Positions 37,177-46,594 of a DNA stretch of 64,000 bases are shown here, piece by piece. Source of the stretch: Verrucomicrobia bacterium CG1_02_43_26 (GTDB lineage: Bacteria > Verrucomicrobiota > Verrucomicrobiia > Opitutales > CG1-02-43-26). The notes under the pieces are model-generated. The model searched no databases. It worked only from the letters and a program-made list of their open reading frames with translations, and was not told the DNA's origin. Position 1 is the stretch's first letter. The number at the start of each line of letters is the position of its first letter. The DNA lies in NCBI GenBank assembly GCA_001872735.1, contig MNWT01000013.1, positions 85,374 through 149,373 on the forward strand. The letters are read 5' to 3'. Position numbers and translations under genes: made by a program.

Positions 37177-38055
37177 TTACCATGTCATTTCTTGCCGTGA
37201 AGTTATATAGACAGAACCGTCTCGATAGCTTCTTGCCATATCTTCCAGCTTGTTTGTCTTTTGCCAACCATTACGTTGAGAAAAAATATTTATTGAGGTG
37301 TTCTTAAAATGCTCAAAGATTTGCTTCGCGTTTTCCGGGGTACCCACTTCAACCATAATGTCAATATTAGCCATTTTAGGCGAATCCATCGCGGTAATAA
37401 TCGCGGCTTCCTGTCCTTCCGCGTCTATTTTGATAAAATCAATATCATCTAAATAGTCATTAATATTAACTACTTCGACATCAAAGGTATCGCTTGGTCC
37501 ATAAGCATTTGGCTTAGCGCCTGCTAAATGGCTTGACGTAGTGTTATTTAGGATACGTATAAATTTCGCTTTTCCTTTTTTATCAGACACTGCCGCTTGA
37601 ACAACGTTTGCGTTAGCACAATCATTCAACGTCAGGTTTTCTTTAAGGATCCGATGATGCTCTGGATCCGGCTCAAATGAGGTCACTTGATATCCGCATT
37701 TAGATAATATAATACTATGTAAACCAACATTTGCGCCAATATCGAGCACCCGCTTATAGCGTTTTTTATTGCGCGCATACCAGGCAAACAGAATTAACTC
37801 ATCCAAACGCCATAAATCCAAAGTCGTAATATTGCCCATGGCATAATAGGGCAAGCGTACTGTCCCTATGCCTTGAAGCGTAACAGCATTTGCTTCATTT
37901 GCAGAAAACAAACTAGCGGCTTCTCTTAGCGCTATATTATCCAGCAGCTTATACGTCTTGGACTCAGGAGCGTGGTATTTAGATAATTCAGGAATAGCCT
38001 CAAGTAGGCCATCTAAAATCTCTGACTTTATTTCAATATTTTCAATTGTTTTCAT
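37177..38055 (-). CDS. FkbM-family SAM-dependent methyltransferase
   Basis: A 292-residue protein with the FkbM layout. VLDIGANVGLHSIILSKCG is SAM motif I (near residue 105), VTSFEPDPEHHRILKENL motif II, and IDFIKIDAEGQEAAIITAM the FkbM-specific block. Such enzymes O-methylate sugars in glycans and polyketides. The start at 38055 overlaps the SDR stop as ATGA. A possible start 26 codons upstream lies inside the preceding gene and is not needed. It is the only clear O-methyltransferase candidate of this family here. Confidence 0.85.
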   Translation of the reverse strand: MKTIENIEIKSEILDGLLEAIPELSKYHAPESKTYKLLDNIALREAASLFSANEANAVTLQGIGTVRLPYYAMGNITTLDLWRLDELILFAWYARNKKRYKRVLDIGANVGLHSIILSKCGYQVTSFEPDPEHHRILKENLTLNDCANANVVQAAVSDKKGKAKFIRILNNTTSSHLAGAKPNAYGPSDTFDVEVVNINDYLDDIDFIKIDAEGQEAAIITAMDSPKMANIDIMVEVGTPENAKQIFEHFKNTSINIFSQRNGWQKTNKLEDMARSYRDGSVYITSRQEMTW

Positions 38056-38831
38056 AATCCAAAAAAACCTCTCCCTTGGCCGCCGTCCACAGGAACAATA
38101 GAGCCTGTAAAAAAGGATGCGTGTTGAGAACATAAGAAGGCAACCGGCTGGCCTATCTCATCTACATGGCCAAATCGCTTGATCGCCATTCTCTCATTTA
38201 AATATTTCTCTACGTGTTCCGGCTTTTTTGTAGATGCTTCGTCCCAATAGCCGCCTTTAGTAAACACAGCACCCGGAAGAATTGCATTGACGACAATGCC
38301 GTCTGGTGCCACTACTCTGCCAAAACTTCTGGCATAAGCAGTCAAAGCTGCTTTAATCGAGCAATAGGGCACGGGGCCATGATTTTCCATAGAGGATATG
38401 GAGGATACTAGCACAATTCTGCCCCATTTTTTCTTCTGCATCTCAGGGACTAATAACAAATTTAGCTCAACTGCTACTTCCAAATTAAATCGCCACACTT
38501 TGCGCCAATCTTCAACCGAGCAAAAGGGATCATTAATTTCAAGTGTCCCCCCCATATTATGCACAATAATATCTATAGGAAAAAATCCTTTTGCTTTTAA
38601 CTCATCTACAAGATGAGCCGGCGCTCCATCAGGCACTAAATCAATCGCTTTATAGCAGTGTCCCTTTTGTTCGCCACCCATATCTTCGTACAACTGCTTT
38701 AAATCAGCTTCCGTGCGAGAGGTAACGGCTACTTGCGCTCCGTTTTGCGCTAAACATAAAGCAATCGAATGCCCTAAACCACGGCCGGCACCAGTCACTA
38801 GCACTTTCTTACCTTGAATTCCCAAATCCAT
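38052..38831 (-). CDS. Short-chain dehydrogenase/reductase
   Basis: A 259-residue classical SDR. KVLVTGAGRGLGHSIALCLA is the cofactor loop with VAVTSRTEAD (Arg, an NADP hint). VHNMGG replaces the usual NNAG. LVSSISSM and PYCSIKAALTAYARSF give the triad, and QHASFFTGSIVPVDGG the C-terminal segment. The ATG at 38831 lies one base after the preceding stop; an upstream TTG is less likely. Related in type, but not closely, to the other two classical SDRs of the run. Confidence 0.87.
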   Translation of the reverse strand: MDLGIQGKKVLVTGAGRGLGHSIALCLAQNGAQVAVTSRTEADLKQLYEDMGGEQKGHCYKAIDLVPDGAPAHLVDELKAKGFFPIDIIVHNMGGTLEINDPFCSVEDWRKVWRFNLEVAVELNLLLVPEMQKKKWGRIVLVSSISSMENHGPVPYCSIKAALTAYARSFGRVVAPDGIVVNAILPGAVFTKGGYWDEASTKKPEHVEKYLNERMAIKRFGHVDEIGQPVAFLCSQHASFFTGSIVPVDGGQGRGFFGL

Positions 38832-38832
38832 A

Positions 38833-40029
38833 TCAAACAACAATTAATGGGTTAATAATCCTCCTAGGAGGGTCTTTTTTAAGATTTGATAAAATAGATG
38901 CTAGATTATCCAATGCTGTTATCAGCACGGTAGAATCTTGCACGTTCATACTTATATCCGGATTTTGGATACGTACGTTCAAATTCCTATACGAAATATC
39001 ATGTTTAGCGGGATCATCGTCCAAAATACATTTCAAGTTACTAAAATCCCAATTCCAATGGTAGGCATTAACGGGAAGGAGTTGGGCCGCGCCGTAGCCA
39101 TAGAAAGGCTCATTGATGCCATTTATCAACTCTGCTAATCTAGCTGTCTCTTCCTTAAAATAGGCATACTCTTTCTTGATAGTATTCGCAGTGGTCTCCG
39201 TCCTTTTCACGTGTTGAGAATTTTGACGGCTATTAGCTCCTTCTTTTTTAAATAAAACAATCAAACCGCCCCAATGATGGTTGCTTTGAGTTATGCTCAT
39301 AACTTCCCCTCCTGCCTTTTCTATCAAGGTCGCCAGTGATTCTTTAGAAAAATATTGATAGTGATGATGGAACAATTGATCAAAGCGATAACGAAGGCGC
39401 ATGATGTCAGAACTAGGCATCTCAAACAAATAGAGCGTTTCCTCATCCCCCATATCAAACATTTTCTCTAACGCTTCTCTAGGGTGAGACAAGTGTTCCA
39501 GCGTGTGACTACACATGATAAGGTCTGGCTTTTTTGGTAATTTTTTAGCATCAAAGTCTTCTATCGTGCCGCCGAATAAATAAATACCATCATCTGTTCT
39601 TTTCTCCTGGCTTCCGGACCATATAGGGTCAAGGCCTACTTGCACGTGGCTAATTGCTTTAACTAAGCGTAAAAGAAATAAATCATTACATCCCACATCC
39701 ACCACGCATTTAAAAATTTTATTCGGACAGGCGCGTTTGAGGTGTTCTACTAACAGAATATTATTGTTTCGTCCCGTATGGCTATTCTCCACTCGAAACG
39801 CATAATCTTTTGATGTATATACTTCTTCGGAATGTAATTGCTCAGCTAATTGCAAGTGGTTGCACTGTTGGCAAAAAGCTAACTTAAGGTCAAATCCACT
39901 AAAATCCTTTTGCGCATTAGCGCGCACAAAATTACCGGTTAATGGCAGGTTTGGTAGGGTAACAATTTCCTCTAAATTCTGGCTGCCGCAAACCAAACAT
40001 TCATTAATTTTTTCAAGCGTTACTGCCAT
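38833..40029 (-). CDS. Sugar C-methyltransferase (zinc-binding, SAM, C-terminal domain)
   Basis: A 398-residue member of the family also seen at 647. The zinc site is CLVCGS (about residue 12) and CQQCNHLQL (about 53), the SAM loop VVDVGCNDLFLLRLV (about 107), and the C-terminal Rossmann-like domain starts FYGYGAAQLLPVNAYHW (about 310). HTLEHLSHPREALEKM is also typical. It would form a branched C-methyl sugar from a 4-keto intermediate. It follows the epimerase gene by one base. This C-terminal domain type resembles the extra domain of the GT2 proteins in the same run. Confidence 0.84.
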   Translation of the reverse strand: MAVTLEKINECLVCGSQNLEEIVTLPNLPLTGNFVRANAQKDFSGFDLKLAFCQQCNHLQLAEQLHSEEVYTSKDYAFRVENSHTGRNNNILLVEHLKRACPNKIFKCVVDVGCNDLFLLRLVKAISHVQVGLDPIWSGSQEKRTDDGIYLFGGTIEDFDAKKLPKKPDLIMCSHTLEHLSHPREALEKMFDMGDEETLYLFEMPSSDIMRLRYRFDQLFHHHYQYFSKESLATLIEKAGGEVMSITQSNHHWGGLIVLFKKEGANSRQNSQHVKRTETTANTIKKEYAYFKEETARLAELINGINEPFYGYGAAQLLPVNAYHWNWDFSNLKCILDDDPAKHDISYRNLNVRIQNPDISMNVQDSTVLITALDNLASILSNLKKDPPRRIINPLIVV

Positions 40030-40030
40030 C

Positions 40031-41020
40031 CTATTCTTTGTGGGTGTAAGTTAAGTTCTTCTCTTTAATTTCATTCCAATTCCCCGAAACCCAATCAATC
40101 GCTTCTCCTAAACCGGTATCGATTGAAATTTCCGGCTTCCATCCAAATTGTTTTCGGGCTTTTGTGGAGTCTATAACGTAGGCCGAGTCTTGCCCTAGCC
40201 TTTCGCCTACGATCTCCGTGGCTTCTTCAAATTTTTTGCCTGAAATCTCACACATCTTCTCTACGATTTCTCTTACAGAATGCCCTCTATCTGGTGAAAA
40301 ATGGTAAATAGAACCTATATCGCCTTGTTCCATGGCCATCATTTCGCCTTTTGAAACATCTCTTATATGAATAAATGATTTTACCGCAACACCTCCTCCG
40401 TGCAGTTGAACTTTTTTATCCAACTGTTGGTAGATGGCGGTTCTGGGAATGATCTTAAACAGTTGTTGCCTTGGCCCATAAACATTTGTTGCCCGTATCA
40501 TCGTCAACGGGAAGCCGAAGTTCTTAACGAGTGTAAATAAAAAGAGATCACCCGCGGCTTTCGAGGCGGCATAGGGCGTCGTTGGGTTCATCGGAGAGGC
40601 TTCGGTAACAACACCTTCACAATTGCCATAAATTTCCGGAGAAGAAATATGTACGTACTTTTTCAACCACTTTGCTTCGCGCAAGGGATTAACGAGTCTT
40701 ACAATTCCTACACCGTTAGTTTGATACCAGTGATCCGGATGATCCCAACTGGGAGCAACTTCACTTTGTGCCGCAAAGTTAACAATATACTCCGGCTTTT
40801 CTGCTTCCAATAAGTTTTGTACCCAATCTGAATCTCTGTTTAAATCAAAGCGGTAAAAACGAAAGCGATCACGACCATGTCGATGATACTTCCCCATCAA
40901 GGGGCTAATTTCGGGCGAACGGCTTATGCCGATCACTTCATTGCCTTTGTCTTCCAGTAACAGATCAACAAAATCTTGTCCCGAAAAGGAGTTACTACCA
41001 ATAACAACGATTTTTCGCAT
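40031..41020 (-). CDS. NAD-dependent sugar-nucleotide dehydratase/epimerase (GMD/RmlB-like)
   Basis: A 329-residue extended SDR. IVVIGSNSFSGQDFVDLLL is the NAD loop, SSPEIYG the active-site block (a Ser-Pro-Glu in place of the Thr-Asp-Glu of RmlB), and YAASKAAGD the Tyr-x-x-x-Lys. NFAAQSEVAPSWDHPDHWY resembles dehydratases of the RmlB/GMD group more than epimerases. A 4-keto-6-deoxy product would feed the C-methyltransferase just downstream. It lies 110 bases from the dehydrogenase gene upstream, the largest gap in the run, where an internal promoter is possible. Confidence 0.8.
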   Translation of the reverse strand: MRKIVVIGSNSFSGQDFVDLLLEDKGNEVIGISRSPEISPLMGKYHRHGRDRFRFYRFDLNRDSDWVQNLLEAEKPEYIVNFAAQSEVAPSWDHPDHWYQTNGVGIVRLVNPLREAKWLKKYVHISSPEIYGNCEGVVTEASPMNPTTPYAASKAAGDLFLFTLVKNFGFPLTMIRATNVYGPRQQLFKIIPRTAIYQQLDKKVQLHGGGVAVKSFIHIRDVSKGEMMAMEQGDIGSIYHFSPDRGHSVREIVEKMCEISGKKFEEATEIVGERLGQDSAYVIDSTKARKQFGWKPEISIDTGLGEAIDWVSGNWNEIKEKNLTYTHKE

Positions 41021-41130
41021 GGGGCTTAATAAGGGGGATAATAGGGGGTGTTGTTGTGATTATTCATATTCAACGCTTGATTCAAGCAAAAGTCAATCCT
41101 TGGAGCACGCTTTGCAAGCGATTTTTAACC

Positions 41131-42162
41131 CTAAAACTCGATCATCGCATGAACCACTTCACCGTTGATCATTGCCTTAATGCCTTCATTCACTTGATCC
41201 AATCGATACCGATGAGAAACAAAACTATCCAGGCGAAAGCGCCCTTCGTTGAACATACGCACATAACGAGGAATCTCAATATGGGGCTGACTACTCCCTC
41301 CTTCAGATCCTACTAGTTTTTTATCAAAATGAAGTGGCAGGGTATTGAGAGATAATTGCCTTTCATGGTGCATTACACCTACAAGAACACATGCTCCTTT
41401 GCTGTTCGTTAATGAAAATGCTTTTGCTAGAATATCAGGATTTCCGGTACCATCTGTAACAACATCTGCTCCGGAAGCACCCACAATCTCGCGCACTGCT
41501 TCAACAAAATCAGTTTTACTTGCGTTAACCACATGGGTTGCTCCGCTTGCTTTGGCTTTTTCTAGTTTTTGCTCATGGAGATCAACAGCTACAATAGGGT
41601 GAGCTCCCGCAAGTGATGCTCCTAAAACCACGCCTAAGCCGATCCCCCCGCAGCCTACAATAACAACAGACTGGCCGATTTTGACTTTTGCATTATTATT
41701 AATCACCCCAAAGCCGGTAGTGATGGTATCTGCCAGCAATGCGCAATCTTCAAAACTCAAATTTTCAGAAACCTTGGTTAACCTGTTTTCGGAAACAACT
41801 GCAAAATTATTAAAGGTAGTCACCTGGCCGGCATTAACCGTTTGGCCGTTTCGTTTATACTTAGGCGCTGAGGCGTCTATTCCTTTTCCAGGCCGCCAAT
41901 GCAATACAACGCGATCTCCCGGCTTTACCGTCGAAACTTCCGGGCCAATTTCGTGCACAATACCGCCGCCTTCATGCCCTAGTAAGTGAGGAAGCCATTT
42001 ATCCTGCCCTTTAACTCCCATAATTTCTCCAATCTGGGAACCGCATATACGGCTGGCTTTGATTTCTACTAGAACTTGCCCATAGCTCAACGCTGGGATT
42101 TCGACTTCATCAAGTTCCAAATCCTTTTTTTGCTCAACTAAAATGGCAGCAGCTGTTTTCAT
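41131..42162 (-). CDS. Zinc-dependent alcohol dehydrogenase (MDR family)
   Basis: A 343-residue medium-chain dehydrogenase. SRICGSQIGEI and LGHEGGGIVHEIGPEV are the catalytic zinc residues (Cys near 40, His-Glu near 64). VVIVGCGGIGLGVVLGASLAGA is the NAD loop, followed by AVDLHEQKL with Asp for NAD. The four-cysteine structural zinc lobe is missing; the corresponding region (RPGKGIDASAPKYKR) has no Cys. It may oxidise a sugar alcohol or a C2-unit aldehyde made by the ThDP enzymes. It follows the methyltransferase by 15 bases. Confidence 0.86.
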   Translation of the reverse strand: MKTAAAILVEQKKDLELDEVEIPALSYGQVLVEIKASRICGSQIGEIMGVKGQDKWLPHLLGHEGGGIVHEIGPEVSTVKPGDRVVLHWRPGKGIDASAPKYKRNGQTVNAGQVTTFNNFAVVSENRLTKVSENLSFEDCALLADTITTGFGVINNNAKVKIGQSVVIVGCGGIGLGVVLGASLAGAHPIVAVDLHEQKLEKAKASGATHVVNASKTDFVEAVREIVGASGADVVTDGTGNPDILAKAFSLTNSKGACVLVGVMHHERQLSLNTLPLHFDKKLVGSEGGSSQPHIEIPRYVRMFNEGRFRLDSFVSHRYRLDQVNEGIKAMINGEVVHAMIEF

Positions 42163-42177
42163 AGTATTTAAAAAATC

Positions 42178-42837
42178 TTAAGGAATAAACCACCAATAAT
42201 CCCCCTTATAACCGATTTCATTAAACGTTCTTTTCCAGTCGTCTACAGACATATAGGTCTCGGCTGTCAAAATCCAATCCAATAAGGCCTGGTGTTCTTC
42301 TTCCGTCCTCCAGGCATCTACAGTGATGTATTTATGCGCCTTACTCACACGCTCAATTTCTTGAAGTGACTTTTTGCAACGATCAAGAGGCAGATTATGT
42401 ATACTATTTATGGATACAACTAAATCGAATTCATGATCGTCATATGGAAGTTCGTCACCGGAACAAACCTGCATATATTGATCCATGCCTTCATGTGCGT
42501 TTTTTTTCGCATATGCTGAAACATCAACTCCAGAGACTTCGCAATGAGGAAGCACTTGCTTAAAATCGTACATCAAGAAGCCTTTCGCACAACCAACATC
42601 TAGAATTTTGGCATTTTCTGGAAGTTTGTAATACTCAACAAAGCGTTTCGCCACAGGCAACCAGCGGCCATCATAACGGTAGCCGCCATAACCGTGTTTG
42701 CGTTCTCCATCGAAAAACGCTTCGCCAAATTGCTTTGCAATAGCGATATCTTCGGGCTTTTTTTCTTCCGCGCGTTTTTTAACGTTTCTTTTCGTTTGCG
42801 GCAAACGATCTAACAGGTTGATTTCTTTTTCAGCCAT
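42178..42837 (-). CDS. Class I SAM-dependent methyltransferase
   Basis: A 219-residue methyltransferase. KILDVGCAKGFLMYDF is SAM motif I, CEVSGVDVSAYAKKNA motif II, and ELPYDDHEFDLVVSINSIHNLPLDRC the motif IV region. The N-terminal 40 residues (LDRLPQTKRNVKKRAEEK) are basic and probably flexible. No family signature gives the target; the position in the run suggests a sugar or nucleotide sugar. 24 bases separate it from the E1-beta gene upstream. Confidence 0.8.
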   Translation of the reverse strand: MAEKEINLLDRLPQTKRNVKKRAEEKKPEDIAIAKQFGEAFFDGERKHGYGGYRYDGRWLPVAKRFVEYYKLPENAKILDVGCAKGFLMYDFKQVLPHCEVSGVDVSAYAKKNAHEGMDQYMQVCSGDELPYDDHEFDLVVSINSIHNLPLDRCKKSLQEIERVSKAHKYITVDAWRTEEEHQALLDWILTAETYMSVDDWKRTFNEIGYKGDYWWFIP

Positions 42838-42861
42838 TATGAAGAAAAATTTAAAGGGTTT

Positions 42862-43923
42862 TCAGAAAGGGCCCTGGAACTCGGGGTTAGGCCTGTCACA
42901 ATCATAAGGATGATGTTTAGGCCAAGAAATGCCGAGCTTTTTCTCGTCTTCATTTAAAGTTTTCAAGCAAGCTTGTGCTATTTCCTTTGCACCAGGATAA
43001 TAGTTTTGCGATAGCGCCGATGATGAGGGAGACGGATAATCCGGGCTAGCCACTCGCATAGGAGCCTCCTTTAACGATCCAAAACAATTTTCACATACGG
43101 AAGTAATAATCTCCGCAGGCACCCCAAAGGAACAGGTTCCGGTATCCGCAACAACTAGTCTACCTGTTTTTTGAACGGATTTAAAAACAGTTTCTTTATC
43201 CCATTCTTGTATCGTTCTTAAATTAATCACTTCCACTGAAATGCCGGCTTTAGCTAACTTTTCTGCGGCTTCAAGGGCTTCAAGCACCATGTAAGAGATC
43301 GCGACAATGGTCACCTGACTTCCTTCATGCACAACTTTTGCTTTCCCTAGCGGTTCTGCTGTTATTTTCTCCGGGACATGTCCTTTAATGTAGTGGCACC
43401 AGCGATGTTCAATAAAAATAACCGGGTTAGGGTCTTCGATAGCACCTAATAACAAACTGGCTGCTTCATCGGCAAACACCGGCATAACTACTTTCAGTCC
43501 AGGTATGTGTGCGTACAAAGCCTGCATACTTTGTGAGTGCTGAGCACCCTGCCCCCACCCTCTTCCAATAACCATGCGAACCACCATAGGCACGCTTTCA
43601 TTTCCGCCAAACATGAAATGCCATTTAGCCGCGTTATTAATCATTTGATCTAATGCCAGGAAAGTAAAATCCACTCGCTGATGCGTCACAATGGGTCTCA
43701 ACCCATTCAATGCCATCCCGATAGCCATCCCGGTAAAGGCATTCTCCGACAGCGGAGTCTCGATCACGCGCTGGTGACCAAAATCATCTACAAGTCCTGT
43801 CGTTGTTCCAAATATACCCCTAGGATCCGCAACGCCTTCTCCCATGACAACAACGCTATGATCTTCGACCATAGCTTGTTTCGTTGCTTCTCTAAGAGCT
43901 TGAGCATGATTCAATTCACGCAT
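42862..43923 (-). CDS. 2-oxoacid dehydrogenase E1-beta-like thiamine enzyme subunit
   Basis: A 353-residue protein matching the beta chain of pyruvate/acetoin dehydrogenase E1. LREATKQAMVEDHSVVVMGEGV, the catalytic-Glu segment ETPLSENAFTGMAIGMA, and the C-terminal domain with INLRTIQEWDKETVFKS are visible. It overlaps the alpha-subunit gene by 8 bases. No E2 or E3 gene is near, so the pair probably does not serve central metabolism. It more likely moves an acetyl-type unit onto a sugar, as proposed for AviB1/AviB2 in avilamycin biosynthesis (from memory). Confidence 0.86.
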   Translation of the reverse strand: MRELNHAQALREATKQAMVEDHSVVVMGEGVADPRGIFGTTTGLVDDFGHQRVIETPLSENAFTGMAIGMALNGLRPIVTHQRVDFTFLALDQMINNAAKWHFMFGGNESVPMVVRMVIGRGWGQGAQHSQSMQALYAHIPGLKVVMPVFADEAASLLLGAIEDPNPVIFIEHRWCHYIKGHVPEKITAEPLGKAKVVHEGSQVTIVAISYMVLEALEAAEKLAKAGISVEVINLRTIQEWDKETVFKSVQKTGRLVVADTGTCSFGVPAEIITSVCENCFGSLKEAPMRVASPDYPSPSSSALSQNYYPGAKEIAQACLKTLNEDEKKLGISWPKHHPYDCDRPNPEFQGPF

Positions 43924-44926
43924 ACATATCTTCTTTTGTTAACGTTTCGATTGAAAAGGGGGCTTCTTTAGCTTTTTTGATGACATTGATGGCATCTTCC
44001 CGTAAAGCATTCCACAAACCACCTCGATCATGGGCATAATTGCGTTTCTCTAACTCCACTTCCGCGAGAGCCAAGGGGCAGCGTTGCTTCCAGGCTACAA
44101 ACTCTTCTTCAGTACGGTAACCAAGATCATTATCATAATTTGGCCCACAATGTTCTCTCCAGCGATAGGTATCAAATATCGCAACTTGTGGTCCATGACC
44201 GCTTCTAGCTCGCTCAATCAGGGGTTTTGTCAGTTTATAAACTGTCTCAATCTCATTACCATCTCCATAAACAGAGTGAATGCCATGCGCGCGTGTAACC
44301 CCCTCTAGCGGGCGATCGGGCTGCCGTTGGTAAAGCGGTGTGTAAACGCTATAATAATTATTCTCAATAATAAAAACAATCGGCAGCTTATGCAAGGATG
44401 CCATATTTAAGCATTCGTGAAAAACGCCTTCTTCCGTACAACCTTCACCTAAGTAGCAAACGGTAACACTATCTTTCCCTAGCGTTTGCATTGCTTTAGC
44501 GCAACCCGTTGCAACAGGAACCGTACCGCCTACAATGGGCGTACTTCCCTTAAATCCTTTTGCAAGATCGATTAAGTGCATAGAGCCTCCTCGTCCCTTA
44601 GCGCAACCGGTTGCTTTACCATAAATTTCGTCCATCATGGATTGAACATCCCCTCCTTTTGCCAAATAATGCCCATGCGCGCGATGACCGCTATAAACGG
44701 CATCATGATAGTTTAAGTGAGCAGAAACGCCTACAGCAACAGCTTCTTCGCCGATACATAAATGAACGGGACATCTCATTTCTTTTTCAGAATAATAATC
44801 CGCAATCACTTCCTCAACCACTCGAATGCGAACCATCTCTCGATACAAGCTATACAATTGTTCGTCTGTTAGTTCGCGCTCTTCGCCATCCCGGCCCCTT
44901 TTTTCCTTCACCTCTGTTATATTCAT
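43916..44926 (-). CDS. 2-oxoacid dehydrogenase E1-alpha-like thiamine enzyme subunit
   Basis: A 336-residue protein matching the alpha chain of E1 enzymes. CIGEEAVAVGVSAHL, YSGHRAHGHYLAKGGD, RGGSMHLID and the ThDP motif LGEGCTEEGVFHECLNMASLH...ENNYYSV are present. The first Asp of the canonical GDG is Glu here (GEG). DTYRWREHCGPNYD near residue 245 is the loop that carries E1 phosphorylation-site homologues. It shares a four-base overlap with the epimerase gene upstream. Together with the beta subunit it forms one thiamine diphosphate enzyme. Confidence 0.87.
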   Translation of the reverse strand: MNITEVKEKRGRDGEERELTDEQLYSLYREMVRIRVVEEVIADYYSEKEMRCPVHLCIGEEAVAVGVSAHLNYHDAVYSGHRAHGHYLAKGGDVQSMMDEIYGKATGCAKGRGGSMHLIDLAKGFKGSTPIVGGTVPVATGCAKAMQTLGKDSVTVCYLGEGCTEEGVFHECLNMASLHKLPIVFIIENNYYSVYTPLYQRQPDRPLEGVTRAHGIHSVYGDGNEIETVYKLTKPLIERARSGHGPQVAIFDTYRWREHCGPNYDNDLGYRTEEEFVAWKQRCPLALAEVELEKRNYAHDRGGLWNALREDAINVIKKAKEAPFSIETLTKEDMYA

Positions 44927-45927
44927 TGTAATTTCACCTGCTGCATGAGTTTAATATTGTGGTACTTGGGGTTCTCCAATCCACTCTCGATTAAATTCTT
45001 TTCATAGGCTTCCTTAAGGCCTTTAATAGCTACCTCAAGACCATTCTTTGCTTCAAAACCAATGCGCTCTCTTATTTTGTCTGAATTAATATGATAGGAT
45101 CGCAAATCATTACTCTTTTCTGTAATGATTTCGATTTTCCTATCGCCTAAAGTATCCCGAACCAATTGCGCAATCTGTTCGAGTGAAAAATTATGATACC
45201 CGGCATTAAATGCTTCTCTATGAACAAGTTTCCCTGGCGCTTCCAGTAGGGCAATGTAGGCATTCACCATATCATCTATGACAATGTTTGGCCTTAGCTG
45301 GCTTCCTCCAAAAAGGCGTATCTTTTTATTAACAAGCGCATGTATCGTTAGCACATTAACAACCAAATCTAAGCGCAGCCGATTTGCATAACCGCAAACG
45401 GTTGCAGGGCGTATAATTGTCCATATCGTTTCCGCTGGTAGATTTGCTTTACGCAAAATATATTCACACTCTAGTTTAAATTTAGAATAATCCGTTAACG
45501 GCTTTGCCGGAGCATCCTCCCGGACATTTGGATTATCTTGAATACCATAAATGCTTGAAGAGCTCGCATAAATAAAGCGCTTCGGCTTTTCTTCTTTAAC
45601 TGTTTCTATAATATTATGAAACGCATCCAAGTTAATCGACTTCCCTAACTCTGGGTTCAACTCAAATGATGGATCATTTGAAATGCAGGCTAGGTGTATA
45701 ATTGCTTGGGCACCCTTCGCTGCTTTTCGCACGGATTCTATATCGCGTATGTCCCCTTTTATTTTCTCCAAGTTGGGATGGCTTGGCAAAACATCCTCTC
45801 CATAAAGAAACAAATCCAAAACAGCTACCTTGCAGCCGAGACTTAAGAGCTTTGGGACTAATGCAGAAGCTACATAGCCACCGCCACCAGTTATCATAAT
45901 TTTAGGGTATTCTTTTGCGAGGGTCAT
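44923..45927 (-). CDS. NAD-dependent sugar-nucleotide epimerase/dehydratase
   Basis: A 334-residue extended SDR. IMITGGGGYVASALVPKLL is the NAD loop, ASSSSIYG and YSKFKLECEY the catalytic Ser and Tyr-x-x-x-Lys, and RPATVCGYANRLRLDLVVNV the substrate-site region. The whole is similar in design to the product of 3614-4546 (VTGGAGYIGS; TVFGMSPRMRVDLLVN). A common substrate class, possibly heptose or 6-deoxyhexose nucleotides, is likely. The gene follows the GmhA-like gene by 10 bases. Confidence 0.83.
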   Translation of the reverse strand: MTLAKEYPKIMITGGGGYVASALVPKLLSLGCKVAVLDLFLYGEDVLPSHPNLEKIKGDIRDIESVRKAAKGAQAIIHLACISNDPSFELNPELGKSINLDAFHNIIETVKEEKPKRFIYASSSSIYGIQDNPNVREDAPAKPLTDYSKFKLECEYILRKANLPAETIWTIIRPATVCGYANRLRLDLVVNVLTIHALVNKKIRLFGGSQLRPNIVIDDMVNAYIALLEAPGKLVHREAFNAGYHNFSLEQIAQLVRDTLGDRKIEIITEKSNDLRSYHINSDKIRERIGFEAKNGLEVAIKGLKEAYEKNLIESGLENPKYHNIKLMQQVKLQ

Positions 45928-45937
45928 AATTTTTTGA

Positions 45938-46594
45938 TTAAATACTTTTTAAAATGTAATCCAAGAAGGAGTGAGCCAATATCTGGTGGGCATTTTCAAC
46001 AATTCCATAAACGTTGCTCATGAAATACCAATTATAATCCCCCACATGCCTCAATTCATTATCTTCTTGAAACCCGGACAACGTGATCACGTTTGCCTTG
46101 GCTTTTCTAGCAGCTTTCACGGCATTTAGGATGTTGGGCGAGTTTCCGGAAGAACTGATAGCAACTAATATGTCCTGTGGTTTGATCACCATACTTATGG
46201 AATGTGCATATACGTTTTCATAGCCTAAATCATTGGATAAACAGGTTAATAACGATGGGTCAGCAAGGCATAACGCGGGCAACTGCCCATTTTTTAAAAA
46301 ATCGGTGGCCATGTGAGATGCAATGCCTGCGCTCCCGCCATTACCTATAAAATATATCATCTTATCCTGCTTTTTGAGCAAGTTAACACACGCGTCAAAC
46401 GCGAATTCAAAGCTCACTAATTGCTGCAAGGCATTAGTAACGCGTATTGAATTAAATGCCTCATTAATCGCGTCTAAATAGCGATCGATAAAATTTCGTT
46501 TCGTCTCCGCGCAATGTCTTGAAGTCGTTACGCTTGCGTTTAAAATGGAGTCTGGTCTGATGAGTAATTTCGAGGTAGGGGTAGTTACTTGCAT
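45938..46594 (-). CDS. GmhA-like sugar isomerase (SIS domain)
   Basis: A 218-residue SIS-domain protein. MIYFIGNGGSAGIASHMATDFLKNG is the phosphosugar loop and DILVAISSSGNSPNILNAVKAA the second SIS motif. C-terminal ENAHQILAHSFLDYI is typical of sedoheptulose 7-phosphate isomerase GmhA, which begins heptose synthesis. The first 30 residues look like an extension. A GmhA role fits the HldE-like gene nearby and HddA/HddC at the window start. It overlaps the epimerase stop by 10 bases. Confidence 0.82.
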   Translation of the reverse strand: MQVTTPTSKLLIRPDSILNASVTTSRHCAETKRNFIDRYLDAINEAFNSIRVTNALQQLVSFEFAFDACVNLLKKQDKMIYFIGNGGSAGIASHMATDFLKNGQLPALCLADPSLLTCLSNDLGYENVYAHSISMVIKPQDILVAISSSGNSPNILNAVKAARKAKANVITLSGFQEDNELRHVGDYNWYFMSNVYGIVENAHQILAHSFLDYILKSI

